From Xanthomonas sp. F10 (GTDB lineage Bacteria > Pseudomonadota > Gammaproteobacteria > Xanthomonadales > Xanthomonadaceae): a DNA stretch of 64,000 nt. The first letter of the stretch is position 1. Each line of letters starts with the position of its first letter. The position numbers and the translations under genes are program-made. The notes under the pieces were generated by a model. That model was not told the origin of the DNA, searched no databases, and worked only from the letters and a program-made list of their open reading frames with translations. Shown in pieces: positions 47,605-55,853 of the stretch. The stretch lies in contig NZ_JACHNP010000002.1 in assembly GCF_014206815.1 (NCBI RefSeq), forward strand, positions 1,236,322-1,300,321. Reading direction: 5' to 3'.

Positions 47605-48444
47605 ATGTCTTCGGGTGCGTCGTCCAGGCCAGGTGCGGTCGCGCGCGGCGTGCGCCGTCACCGCGACGGGCGCACGGCCGTCGCCCAGGACCTGGTGGCG
47701 GCCGAAGTGCCGGTGGCGTTCGCCTACAACGACACGCCGTTCGTGGTGATGATGGCCACGCCGGAGGACCTGGAGGATTTCGCACTGGGCTTCTCGTTCA
47801 GCGAGGGCATCGTGGCAACACCGGACCAGCTACGCATCGAGGCCGTGGAGACCTACCTGGAAGGTGTGTCGCTGCGCCTGCGCATCCCGCCGGAACAGGC
47901 CGCCGCGTTGCAGGCGCGGCGTCGCAACCTCGACGGGCGCAGCGGCTGCGGGGTGTGTGGCAGCGAGTCGCTGGAGGCGGTGCTGCGCACGCCGCGGCCG
48001 GTGCCGGCCGGGGTGCCGATCGCGGCCGCGGCGCTGGCCCGTGCCTTGCGCGCCTTGCGCGCGCAGCAGACGCTCAACGCGTTGACCGGCGCCACCCATG
48101 CCGCGGCCTGGGCCGATGCGCAGGGGGCACTGCAGCTGATCCGCGAAGACGTCGGCCGCCACAACGCATTGGACAAGTTGATCGGTGCGCTGGTCGGCGC
48201 CGGCCTCGATCCTGGCACCGGCTTCGTCGTGGTCACCAGCCGTGCCAGCTACGAGATGGTCATGAAGGCCACGCAGGCCGGCATCCCGCTGCTGGCCGCG
48301 ATTTCCGCGCCCACCGCGCTGGCCGTCGCGCTCGCCGACAGCGCCGGCCTGACCCTGATCGGCTTCGCCCGCGATCACGATTACGTCGTCTACAGCCATC
48401 CGCAGCGCCTAGCGCAGACCGAACCCGCCGGAGAGCCCGCATGA
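47605..48444 (+). CDS. fdhD: Formate dehydrogenase accessory sulfurtransferase FdhD
   Basis: 279 residues. FdhD takes sulfur from IscS and passes it to the molybdenum cofactor of formate-dehydrogenase-type enzymes; without it they are inactive. The cysteine motif C-x2-C in RSGCGVCGSESLEAV (about residues 115-118) is the sulfur-carrying site. TGATHAAAWAD, EDVGRHNALDKLIG and FVVVTSRASYEMVMKA are the other family signatures. Its stop overlaps the ATG of the next gene, the YdeP-type enzyme, by four bases (ATGA), so they are certainly co-translated and the molybdoenzyme is its likely client. Confidence 0.96.
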   Translation: MSSGASSRPGAVARGVRRHRDGRTAVAQDLVAAEVPVAFAYNDTPFVVMMATPEDLEDFALGFSFSEGIVATPDQLRIEAVETYLEGVSLRLRIPPEQAAALQARRRNLDGRSGCGVCGSESLEAVLRTPRPVPAGVPIAAAALARALRALRAQQTLNALTGATHAAAWADAQGALQLIREDVGRHNALDKLIGALVGAGLDPGTGFVVVTSRASYEMVMKATQAGIPLLAAISAPTALAVALADSAGLTLIGFARDHDYVVYSHPQRLAQTEPAGEPA

Positions 48445-50789
48445 GCAAGAAGACCATCCAGCCGTACACGCAACCGGCCGGCGGTTGGGGCGCGCTGCGC
48501 GCCGTGGCCAAGCACCTGATGGAGCAGGACGTGGCGGTGCAGGGCGGCAAGACCCTGCTGCACGCCAACCAGCCCGACGGCTTCGACTGCCCCGGCTGTG
48601 CCTGGCCCGATCGCGACCACACCTCGACCTTCGAGTTCTGCGAGAACGGCGCCAAGGCGGTGGCCGCCGAATCCACCGCGCGCCGCGCCACGCCGGAACT
48701 GTTTGCCCAGCACAGCGTCGCGCAACTGGCCCGCTACAGCGACTACTGGCTGGAAGGGCAGGGCCGACTGACCCAGCCGCTGCGCTACGACGCCGACACC
48801 GACCATTACGTGCCGATCGACTGGGACGCGGCGTTCGCGCTGATCGCCCGACACCTCAACGGCCTGGCCTCGCCGGACGAGGCGATCTTCTATACCTCCG
48901 GGCGCACCAGCAACGAGGCGGCGTTTTTGTATCAGTTGTTCGTGCGCGAGTTCGGCACCAACAACTTCCCGGACTGCTCCAACATGTGCCACGAGCCGTC
49001 CGGCACTGCGCTCAAGGCGCAGATCGGGGTCGGCAAGGGCACGGTCTCGCTGCAGGATTTCGAACTGGCCGATGCGATCTTCATCTTCGGCCAGAATCCC
49101 GGCACCAACCATCCGCGCATGCTCGGCGAACTGCGCCAGGCGGCCAAGCGCGGTGCGGCGATCGTCTCGTTCAACCCGCTGCGCGAACGCGGCCTGGAGA
49201 AGTTCGCCGACCCGCAGGACAAGCTGGAGATGCTGCACAACGGCTCCACCCGCATCTCCTCGGATTACTTCCAGTTGAAGATCGGCGGCGACCTGGCCGC
49301 GGTCAAGGGCATCATCAAGCACGTGCTGGAGCGCGACGCCGAGGCGGCGCGCAGCGGGCAGCCGCGGTTGCTGGACCTGGAGTTCATCGACCGCCACACC
49401 GCCGGCTTCGAGGCCTTCGCCGCCGAGGTCGCGGCCGAGCCGTGGGACACCATCGTCGAGGAATCCGGGCTCAGCGAGGCCGCCCTGCGCCAGGCCGGGG
49501 AGATCTACCTCAAGGCCGAGCGGCTGATCGCCTGCTGGGGCATGGGCATCACCCAGCACAAGCATTCGGTGGCGACCATCCAGATGATCGCCAACCTGCT
49601 GTTGCTGCGCGGCCACCTCGGCCGGCCAGGCGCCGGGCTGTGTCCGGTGCGCGGCCACAGCAACGTGCAGGGCGACCGCACCATGATGATCTACGAGCAG
49701 CCGCCCCAGGCATTCCTGGACCGGCTGCAGAAGGTGTTCGGCTTCGCCCCGCCGCGCGCGCCCGGCTACGACACGGTCGGCGCGATCGAGGCGATGGCCG
49801 ACGGCCGCGCCAAGGTGTTCTTCGCCATGGGCGGCAATTTCGCCACCGCCACCCCCGATACCGAGGCCACCCATCGCGCGCTGCGCCGCTGCGACCTCAC
49901 CGTGCACGTCACCACCAAGCTCAACCGCAGCCATCTGGTGCACGGCCGCGACGCGCTGATCCTGCCGTGCCTGGGCCGCACCGAGATCGACATCCAGGAG
50001 GGCGGGCCGCAGCACGTCAGTGTCGAGGATTCGATGAGCATGGTGCACCTGTCCGGCGGCATCAATCCGCCGGCCTCGCCGCAGCTGCTGTCCGAGCCGG
50101 CGATCGTGGCGGGCCTGGCCGAGGCCACGCTCGGCGCGCGCAGCACGGTGCGCTGGCGCTGGCTGGTGGCCGACTACGACCGCATCCGCGACCTGATCGC
50201 CCAGATGTTCGACGACTTCGCCGACTTCAACACGCGGGTGCGGGTGCCGGGCGGCTTCCGCCTGTCCAATGGTGCACGCGACCGCGTGTGGGACACGCCG
50301 GAGGGCCGTGCGGTGTTCAAGCCGCATGCGGTGCCGACCGACAATCCGATCCACCGCGCGCGCCGGCAGCATCCGGGGCAACTGGTGTTCACCCTGGCCA
50401 CCACGCGCTCGCACGACCAGTACAACACCACCATCTACGGCCTGGACGACCGCTACCGCGGCGTGTTCGGCGAGCGCCGGGTGCTGTTCATCAATGCCGC
50501 CGACATCGCCGACCTGGGCATGCAGGCAGGCGACTGGGTGGATCTGCACAGCCTGTGCGAGGACGGCGTGCCGCGGCAGGCCAAGCGCTTCATGCTGGTC
50601 GAATACAACATCCCGCGCGGCTGCCTGGCGGCCTACTACCCGGAAACCAATGCGCTGGTGCCCTTGTCCAGCTTCGCCGACGAGGCGCGCACGCCCACCT
50701 CCAAGTCGATTCCGGTGGTGGTCACCGCGCATCTGGCCGAGGCCGCCGCGGCCGCCCCACGCGACATCGGAGTCGCGCTTGTCCGCTGA
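48441..50789 (+). CDS. FdhF/YdeP-family molybdopterin oxidoreductase
   Basis: 782 residues from the ATG at 48441. Molybdopterin (bis-MGD) enzyme similar to YdeP/FdhF. An N-terminal cysteine set DCPGCAWPDRD plus FCENG (C-x2-C-x13-C) is present but differs from the C-x2-C-x3-C-x26-C of classical formate dehydrogenases, so the cluster may be unusual or absent. The molybdenum ligand is a cysteine in SNMCHEPSGTALK, at the position of selenocysteine in FdhF. MGD-binding stretches ELADAIFIFGQNPGTNHPRM and TLATTRSHDQYNTTIYG are seen. Physiological electron acceptor and substrate are unknown; formate is suggested only by FdhD and the OFA transporter. No electron-transfer subunit is adjacent. Confidence 0.92.
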   Translation: MSKKTIQPYTQPAGGWGALRAVAKHLMEQDVAVQGGKTLLHANQPDGFDCPGCAWPDRDHTSTFEFCENGAKAVAAESTARRATPELFAQHSVAQLARYSDYWLEGQGRLTQPLRYDADTDHYVPIDWDAAFALIARHLNGLASPDEAIFYTSGRTSNEAAFLYQLFVREFGTNNFPDCSNMCHEPSGTALKAQIGVGKGTVSLQDFELADAIFIFGQNPGTNHPRMLGELRQAAKRGAAIVSFNPLRERGLEKFADPQDKLEMLHNGSTRISSDYFQLKIGGDLAAVKGIIKHVLERDAEAARSGQPRLLDLEFIDRHTAGFEAFAAEVAAEPWDTIVEESGLSEAALRQAGEIYLKAERLIACWGMGITQHKHSVATIQMIANLLLLRGHLGRPGAGLCPVRGHSNVQGDRTMMIYEQPPQAFLDRLQKVFGFAPPRAPGYDTVGAIEAMADGRAKVFFAMGGNFATATPDTEATHRALRRCDLTVHVTTKLNRSHLVHGRDALILPCLGRTEIDIQEGGPQHVSVEDSMSMVHLSGGINPPASPQLLSEPAIVAGLAEATLGARSTVRWRWLVADYDRIRDLIAQMFDDFADFNTRVRVPGGFRLSNGARDRVWDTPEGRAVFKPHAVPTDNPIHRARRQHPGQLVFTLATTRSHDQYNTTIYGLDDRYRGVFGERRVLFINAADIADLGMQAGDWVDLHSLCEDGVPRQAKRFMLVEYNIPRGCLAAYYPETNALVPLSSFADEARTPTSKSIPVVVTAHLAEAAAAAPRDIGVALVR

Positions 50790-51027
50790 TCCGGCGTTGA
50801 CCGCACGCCTGCTGCCGTTGCTGGCCGAGGCGCCGGACGGCGTGGCGCTGGCCCGCGTATGCAAGCGCCTGGACGTGCGCATGAGCGTGTTGTTGCGCAC
50901 CCTGGCGTGGCTGGGCGACGCCGAGCTCGCCGGGCAGGCGGGGCCGGGCTGGGTGCGGGTGCAGCGCGCCGGCGAGCGCGAGGTGGCGGTGCTGACGGCT
51001 GCCGGTCGCGCGCAGTTGCGGCAGTAG
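50779..51027 (+). CDS. Small winged-helix-like protein overlapping the YdeP-type gene
   Basis: 82 residues (LSADPALTARLLPLLAEAP...), starting at a TTG inside the last codons of the molybdoenzyme gene (11-bp overlap). The pattern is helix, VALARVCKRLDVRMSVLLRTLAWLG (a helix-turn-helix-like pair), then a strand pair (GWVRVQRAGEREVAVLTAAG), which suggests a small winged-helix fold. The overlap with the enzyme gene indicates co-translation. I do not recognise a named family. It could be an enzyme-specific chaperone or a regulator of the operon; the start codon is uncertain because no ATG is available. Confidence 0.65.
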   Translation: MSADPALTARLLPLLAEAPDGVALARVCKRLDVRMSVLLRTLAWLGDAELAGQAGPGWVRVQRAGEREVAVLTAAGRAQLRQ

Positions 51028-51255
51028 GCGCTACGCCCCCGCCATGCGAGGCGGCTATCGACGTGTGCACGCTGCGCCGTGGGCGGCCTCGCAAGCGGGT
51101 GCCGCCCGCGCCCGGCTGGACAATCTCTTTCGACTTCGACTTCGACAGCAGTGCGCGTGCGCTATCGGTGCGCATGCGCTGCCGGCGTGCGTGCGGCGGT
51201 GTCGTTGCGCCATCCAAACAAGCGCAGTGTGCTCTTGCGCACGCGGGGGCGTTGT

Positions 51256-51281
51256 ACCGGAACTGCACAGGTCCGGTTTTT
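51256..51281 (+). terminator. Possible weak terminator after the formate module
   Basis: ACCGGA / TCCGGT arms with a 10-base loop are followed by five T residues, about 230 bp after the last gene of the module. The stem is short (6 bp), so the call is tentative. The rest of the 690-bp gap (51028-51717) before the ice-nucleation gene has no convincing open frame and is lower in GC than its surroundings. Confidence 0.35.
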
Positions 51282-51717
51282 GCGTTAACGGGCGCACGCG
51301 AAAATAGATCATCAATTCTCGTTGCGTGGGCATGGACGTTTCATGCTTTCCCGCGGTAAGTGACCCAGTCGCGCTTTGGCGCATTTGGAGCGAAAGCGTC
51401 TTCCCCAGTCTCAATCCGTGAGAATGCCGGATTCGACGCTGCGGTCGTTTTCATGAAATGGACCGACGCGTCCGCTTGGAGAATCGGGCCTTGCGGCCCA
51501 ACGATGCTTCGTGGCAATGGCTTCGCATTGCGGCCGCGGCCGGCCTCCGTTTCGTGGAGATAGGGCAGGTCTCTCGCCAGGCGCCTTTGGCGATGGCTGT
51601 GTCCACTGGCCTTCGCAGCCAGAACGGATGCGATGCAGCAGTGTTTTCCCGTTTGCAGGTCGCGGATTCGTCCTGGGAACTCATCCGATTTTCCATATCC
51701 ATCATGAGGGCGATGCG

Positions 51718-54700
51718 ATGATCACTGAAAAGATTCTGGCGCTGCGCACATGCGCCAACAACATGGCCGATCACTGTGGCTTGATCTGGCCGATGTCCGG
51801 TCACGTGGAATGCAAGTACTGGAAGCCATCCGCACTGCACGAGAACGGCCTCACCGGTCTGTCGTGGGGACGCGGCGGCGGGGCCCATCTGAGTGCGCAT
51901 GCCGATGCCCGCTGGGTTGTCTGCGAAGTCGCCGTCGGCGACGTGCTGCCGTTGCCGGAAGAGGGGATGATCAAGTTCCCGCGTGCGCAGGTGCTGCTGG
52001 TCGGGAGCCGGAGCGAGGCGCTGGACTATCTCGCGGCCAACTACCGGTTCTACGCGTTGGCAGATCAGGCCGCGTTGCCGACGGTGCCGACGAACGTGGC
52101 CAGCCCCGCGGCGGCCTTGCCTGCGCCGGCAACCCTGGGCACCTCGCCGACCCAGCCCACCCCGCCGACCGTGGCGACACCGGCAACGCCGGTGGCCACG
52201 GTCGTTGCGGCCAATCCTGTCGAGTCGCGCCCCGACCTCCTTGCCAGGAAGATCGAAACAGGTGTCTATGGCAGCACGCTCACCGGCTCCGACCAAAGCC
52301 GGCTGGTCGCCGGCTATGGCAGCACCGAGACCGCCGGCGATCACAGCGATCTGATCGCCGGTTATGGCAGCACCGGCACCGCGGGCTCGGACAGTTCCAT
52401 CCTTGCCGGCTACGGCAGCACCCAGACCGCGGCCGACCGGAGCACGCTCATCGCCGGCTACGGCAGTACCCAGACGGCACAGGAAGGCAGCCGCGTGACC
52501 TCCGGCTATGGCAGTACCGCGACCACGGGCGCCGACAGCGCCGTGATCTCCGGCTACGGCAGCACGCAGACCGCCGGCAGCGACAGTTCGCTGACCGCGG
52601 GGTACGGCAGCACGCAGACGGCGCGGCAAGGCAGCGACGTCACCGCCGGCTACGGCAGCACCGGCACCGCGGGCGCTGACAGTTCGCTGATCGCCGGCTA
52701 CGGCAGCACGCAAACCGCAGGCAGCGACAGTTCGCTGACGGCCGGCTATGGCAGCACGCAGACGGCACGCCAGGGCAGCGACGTCACCGCGGGCTATGGC
52801 AGCACCGGCACCGCGGGCGCGGACAGTACGCTGATCGCCGGCTACGGCAGCACGCAGACCGCGGGCAGCGACAGCTCGCTGACGGCGGGGTACGGCAGTA
52901 CGCAGACGGCACGGCAAGGCAGCGACGTCACCGCCGGCTACGGCAGCACCGGCACCTCGGGTGCGGACAGCACGCTGATCGCCGGCTATGGCAGCACGCA
53001 GACGGCGGGCAGCGACAGCTCGCTGACCGCCGGTTACGGCAGTACGCAGACGGCACGCCAGGGAAGCGACGTCACCGCCGGCTATGGCAGCACCGGCACC
53101 GCGGGTGCGGACAGCACGCTGATCGCGGGCTATGGCAGCACGCAGACCGCAGGTAGCGACAGCTCGCTGACGGCGGGGTACGGCAGTACGCAAACGGCAC
53201 GGCAAGGCAGCGACGTCACCGCCGGCTACGGCAGTACTGGCACCGCGGGTGCGGACAGTTCGCTGATCGCCGGCTATGGCAGCACGCAGACGGCGGGCAG
53301 CGACAGCTCGCTGACCGCCGGCTACGGCAGTACGCAGACGGCGCAGCAGGACAGTTCGCTCACGACCGGCTATGGCAGCACTTCGACTGCAGGTCACGAC
53401 AGCTCGCTGATTGCCGGCTACGGCAGCACGCAGACTGCGGGCAGCGACAGTTCGTTGACAGCGGGTTATGGCAGTACGCAGACGGCGCGGCAAGGCAGCG
53501 ATGTCACCGCCGGTTATGGCAGCACCGGTACCGCAGGCGCGGACAGCACGCTGATCGCCGGCTATGGCAGCACGCAGACCGCCGGCAGCGACAGTTCGCT
53601 GACCGCGGGTTATGGCAGTACGCAGACAGCGCGGCAAGGCAGCGATGTCACCGCCGGCTATGGCAGCACCGGCACTGCCGGTGCGGACAGTACGCTGATC
53701 GCCGGCTATGGCAGCACGCAGACCGCGGGCAGCGACAGTTCGCTGACGGCCGGTTACGGCAGCACGCAGACGGCGCGGCAAGGCAGCGATGTCACCGCCG
53801 GCTATGGCAGCACCGGCACCGCCGGTGCGGATAGCACGCTGATCGCCGGCTATGGCAGCACGCAGACCGCGGGCAGCGACAGTTCGCTGACGGCCGGTTA
53901 CGGCAGTACGCAGACAGCGCGGCAAGGCAGCGATGTCACCGCCGGTTATGGCAGCACCGGCACCGCCGGCGCGGATAGCACGCTGATCGCCGGCTATGGC
54001 AGCACGCAGACCGCAGGCAGCGACAGTTCGCTGACCGCGGGGTACGGCAGCACGCAGACGGCGCGGCAGGGCAGCGACATCACCGCCGGCTATGGGAGCA
54101 CCGGCACTGCCGGCGCCGACAGTTCGCTGATCGCCGGCTATGGCAGCACCCAGACCGCCGGCTACGACAGCACCCTCACCGCCGGCTACGGCAGTACCCA
54201 GACCGCGCGGGAGGACAGTACGCTCACCGCCGGCTATGGCAGCACCTCCACCGCCGGTCACGACAGCTCGCTGATCGCCGGCTACGGCAGCACCCAGACC
54301 GCGGGCTACAACAGCACCCTGACCACGGGCTACGGCAGCACGCAGACCGCCCAGGAGAGCAGCTCCCTCACCGCCGGCTACGGCAGCACCTCGACGGCCG
54401 GCTACGACAGCTCGTTGACCGCCGGCTATGGCAGCACGCAAACCGCCGGCTACAAGAGTACGCTGACGGCGGGCTATGGCAGCAACTCGACCGCCGGCCA
54501 CGACAGCTCGCTGATCGCCGGCTATGGTAGTACCCAGACCGCCGGCTATGAGAGCACCTTGACCGCGGGCTACGGCAGTTCGCTGACCGCGCAGCAGAAC
54601 AGTTCGCTGACCGCCGGCTACGGGAGTACCGAGATCGCCGGTTACGCCAGCACGCTGATCGCCGGCTACGGCAGTTCCCAGACCGCCGGCTACGAGAGCA

Positions 54701-55485
54701 CGTTGACCGCCGGCTATGGCAGTACCCAGATGGCCGAACACAGCAGTTCGCTCACGGCGGGCTACGGCAGCACCGGCGTCGCCGGGCAGGACAGCTCGCT
54801 GATTGCCGGCTACGGCAGCAATCTGACCAGCGGCGTGCGCAGCTTCCTGACGGCGGGCTACGGCAGCAACCTGATCGCCAGCTACGGAAGCTCGCTGATC
54901 GCCGGCCACGACTGCATCCAGATCGCCGGCCACAAAAGCATGTTGATTGCCGGCAAGGGCAGCTCCCAGACCGCAGGGTCGCGCAGCACCCTGATCGCCG
55001 GTGCAGACAGCGTGCAGACCGCCGGCGACCGCAGCAAGCTGATCGCCGGCGCCGACAGCACCCAGACCGCCGGCGATCGCAGCAAGCTGTTGGCCGGACG
55101 CAATAGCCAGCTCACCGCGGGCGACCGGAGCAGGCTCACCGCCGGGGACGACAGCACGCTGATGGCCGGCGACCGCAGCAAGCTGACCGCCGGCAAGAAC
55201 AGCGTCCTGACCGCCGGCGCCCGCAGCAGGCTGATCGGCAGCCTGGGGTCGACGCTCACCGGCGGAGAGAACTCGACGCTTATTTTCCGCTGCTGGGATG
55301 GCGAGCGCTACACCAACCTCGTGGTCACCACCGGCGAGCAAGGGGTGGAGGCCGACATGCCGTACCAGGTCGATGCGCAGGGCAACCTTGTCGGCAAGGG
55401 CGACGACGTGGAGGTGGTGGAGCAGGCGCCGTGCCTGCCGTTGGAGTGCGATCCAGGCGTTGTCGAGGATGTGCACGATGCCTGA
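51718..55485 (+). CDS. inaX: Ice nucleation protein
   Basis: 1255 residues from the ATG at 51718 (MITEKILALRTCANNM), behind GAGGG; the frame is open upstream but only the ATG gives the family N-terminus. Residues 1-180 are the non-repetitive N-domain (RTCANNMADHCGLIWPMSG, HADARWVVCEVAV, MIKFPRAQVLLVG) followed by a Thr/Pro/Ala linker. Residues 184-1191 are 63 tandem 16-residue units of the AGYGSTQTAGSDSSLT type, forming a beta-solenoid whose T-x-T rows order water into ice. The last eight units lose YGS/TxT and gain Arg/Lys (AGDRSKLT), the R-coils needed for multimerisation. A 64-residue C-cap follows (IFRCWDGERYTNL), longer than in P. syringae InaZ and ending in an acidic tail with two Cys. 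It is outer-surface attached. GC falls in the 5' flank, fitting acquisition by transfer. Confidence 0.97.
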   Translation: MITEKILALRTCANNMADHCGLIWPMSGHVECKYWKPSALHENGLTGLSWGRGGGAHLSAHADARWVVCEVAVGDVLPLPEEGMIKFPRAQVLLVGSRSEALDYLAANYRFYALADQAALPTVPTNVASPAAALPAPATLGTSPTQPTPPTVATPATPVATVVAANPVESRPDLLARKIETGVYGSTLTGSDQSRLVAGYGSTETAGDHSDLIAGYGSTGTAGSDSSILAGYGSTQTAADRSTLIAGYGSTQTAQEGSRVTSGYGSTATTGADSAVISGYGSTQTAGSDSSLTAGYGSTQTARQGSDVTAGYGSTGTAGADSSLIAGYGSTQTAGSDSSLTAGYGSTQTARQGSDVTAGYGSTGTAGADSTLIAGYGSTQTAGSDSSLTAGYGSTQTARQGSDVTAGYGSTGTSGADSTLIAGYGSTQTAGSDSSLTAGYGSTQTARQGSDVTAGYGSTGTAGADSTLIAGYGSTQTAGSDSSLTAGYGSTQTARQGSDVTAGYGSTGTAGADSSLIAGYGSTQTAGSDSSLTAGYGSTQTAQQDSSLTTGYGSTSTAGHDSSLIAGYGSTQTAGSDSSLTAGYGSTQTARQGSDVTAGYGSTGTAGADSTLIAGYGSTQTAGSDSSLTAGYGSTQTARQGSDVTAGYGSTGTAGADSTLIAGYGSTQTAGSDSSLTAGYGSTQTARQGSDVTAGYGSTGTAGADSTLIAGYGSTQTAGSDSSLTAGYGSTQTARQGSDVTAGYGSTGTAGADSTLIAGYGSTQTAGSDSSLTAGYGSTQTARQGSDITAGYGSTGTAGADSSLIAGYGSTQTAGYDSTLTAGYGSTQTAREDSTLTAGYGSTSTAGHDSSLIAGYGSTQTAGYNSTLTTGYGSTQTAQESSSLTAGYGSTSTAGYDSSLTAGYGSTQTAGYKSTLTAGYGSNSTAGHDSSLIAGYGSTQTAGYESTLTAGYGSSLTAQQNSSLTAGYGSTEIAGYASTLIAGYGSSQTAGYESTLTAGYGSTQMAEHSSSLTAGYGSTGVAGQDSSLIAGYGSNLTSGVRSFLTAGYGSNLIASYGSSLIAGHDCIQIAGHKSMLIAGKGSSQTAGSRSTLIAGADSVQTAGDRSKLIAGADSTQTAGDRSKLLAGRNSQLTAGDRSRLTAGDDSTLMAGDRSKLTAGKNSVLTAGARSRLIGSLGSTLTGGENSTLIFRCWDGERYTNLVVTTGEQGVEADMPYQVDAQGNLVGKGDDVEVVEQAPCLPLECDPGVVEDVHDA
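52267..55290 (+). repeat. 48-bp tandem repeat array of the ice-nucleation gene (63 units)
   Basis: The distance between the first YGST codon (52267) and the last equivalent codon (55243) is exactly 62 x 48 bp, so there is no indel in the register. Units 7-39 (about 52551-54137) are organised into eleven consecutive 144-bp super-repeats (QTAGSDSSLT / QTARQGSDVT / GTAGADSTLI); ten follow this pattern and the sixth is a variant. Copies are nearly identical in DNA, whereas units near both ends are diverged. Confidence 0.97.
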
Positions 55486-55492
55486 GGGGCGA

Positions 55493-55517
55493 GGCGACCG
55501 CGTCGCCGGCGGTCGCC
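55493..55517 (+). other. Stem-loop after the ice-nucleation gene without U-tract
   Basis: GGCGACCG / CGGTCGCC arms with a 9-base loop begin 7 bp after the stop. No T run follows, so it is not a canonical intrinsic terminator. The next 336 bp up to the transporter gene contain no other recognisable feature. Confidence 0.35.
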
Positions 55518-55853
55518 ACGGGACCGGGAGGGCGGCGGTGGCCGCACGGTCGCGCGGATAGTCCGCTTGCCGGGTTTTCCCGGTCGTGCCCGGATGTGCT
55601 CGTGCGAGGTGCGCGCGGGCACATCCCTTCTCGGTGGCGGCGCCGGCGATGGCGCCGCTGTCGGGCGGCGCGTGGTGTCCTGGAGCGGCCACGGCCGTCG
55701 TGGTGGTCGCCCATCGCCGGCAAGCGGGATTGCGCGGGCGGTCCGCTGTGCGAGGGGAGGAGGCGCGCAGCGCGGCATGGGACGGCCGCACGACGCTGCG
55801 AAAGGCGAGGCGATCTGCCAGAATCGCAGGCGTTGTCCGCCAATGCCGAGTCC

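Noticed and set aside
45393..48440. Very long upstream extension of the YdeP-type gene frame
   Set aside because: It runs antisense-free but out of frame across the OFA transporter and fdhD and is Arg/Gly-rich shadow; the enzyme begins at 48441 with an ATGA overlap.
51360..51563. 67-codon frame in front of the ice-nucleation gene
   Set aside because: No ribosome site, no recognisable domain, and composition typical of non-coding DNA; not reported as a gene.
51451..55791. A 1446-codon open frame on the minus strand across the whole ice-nucleation gene
   Set aside because: The 48-bp period is divisible by three, so one stop-free repeat unit keeps the opposite frame open throughout. The translation is a monotonous Ala/Gly/Arg/Thr repeat without a domain or a sensible start.
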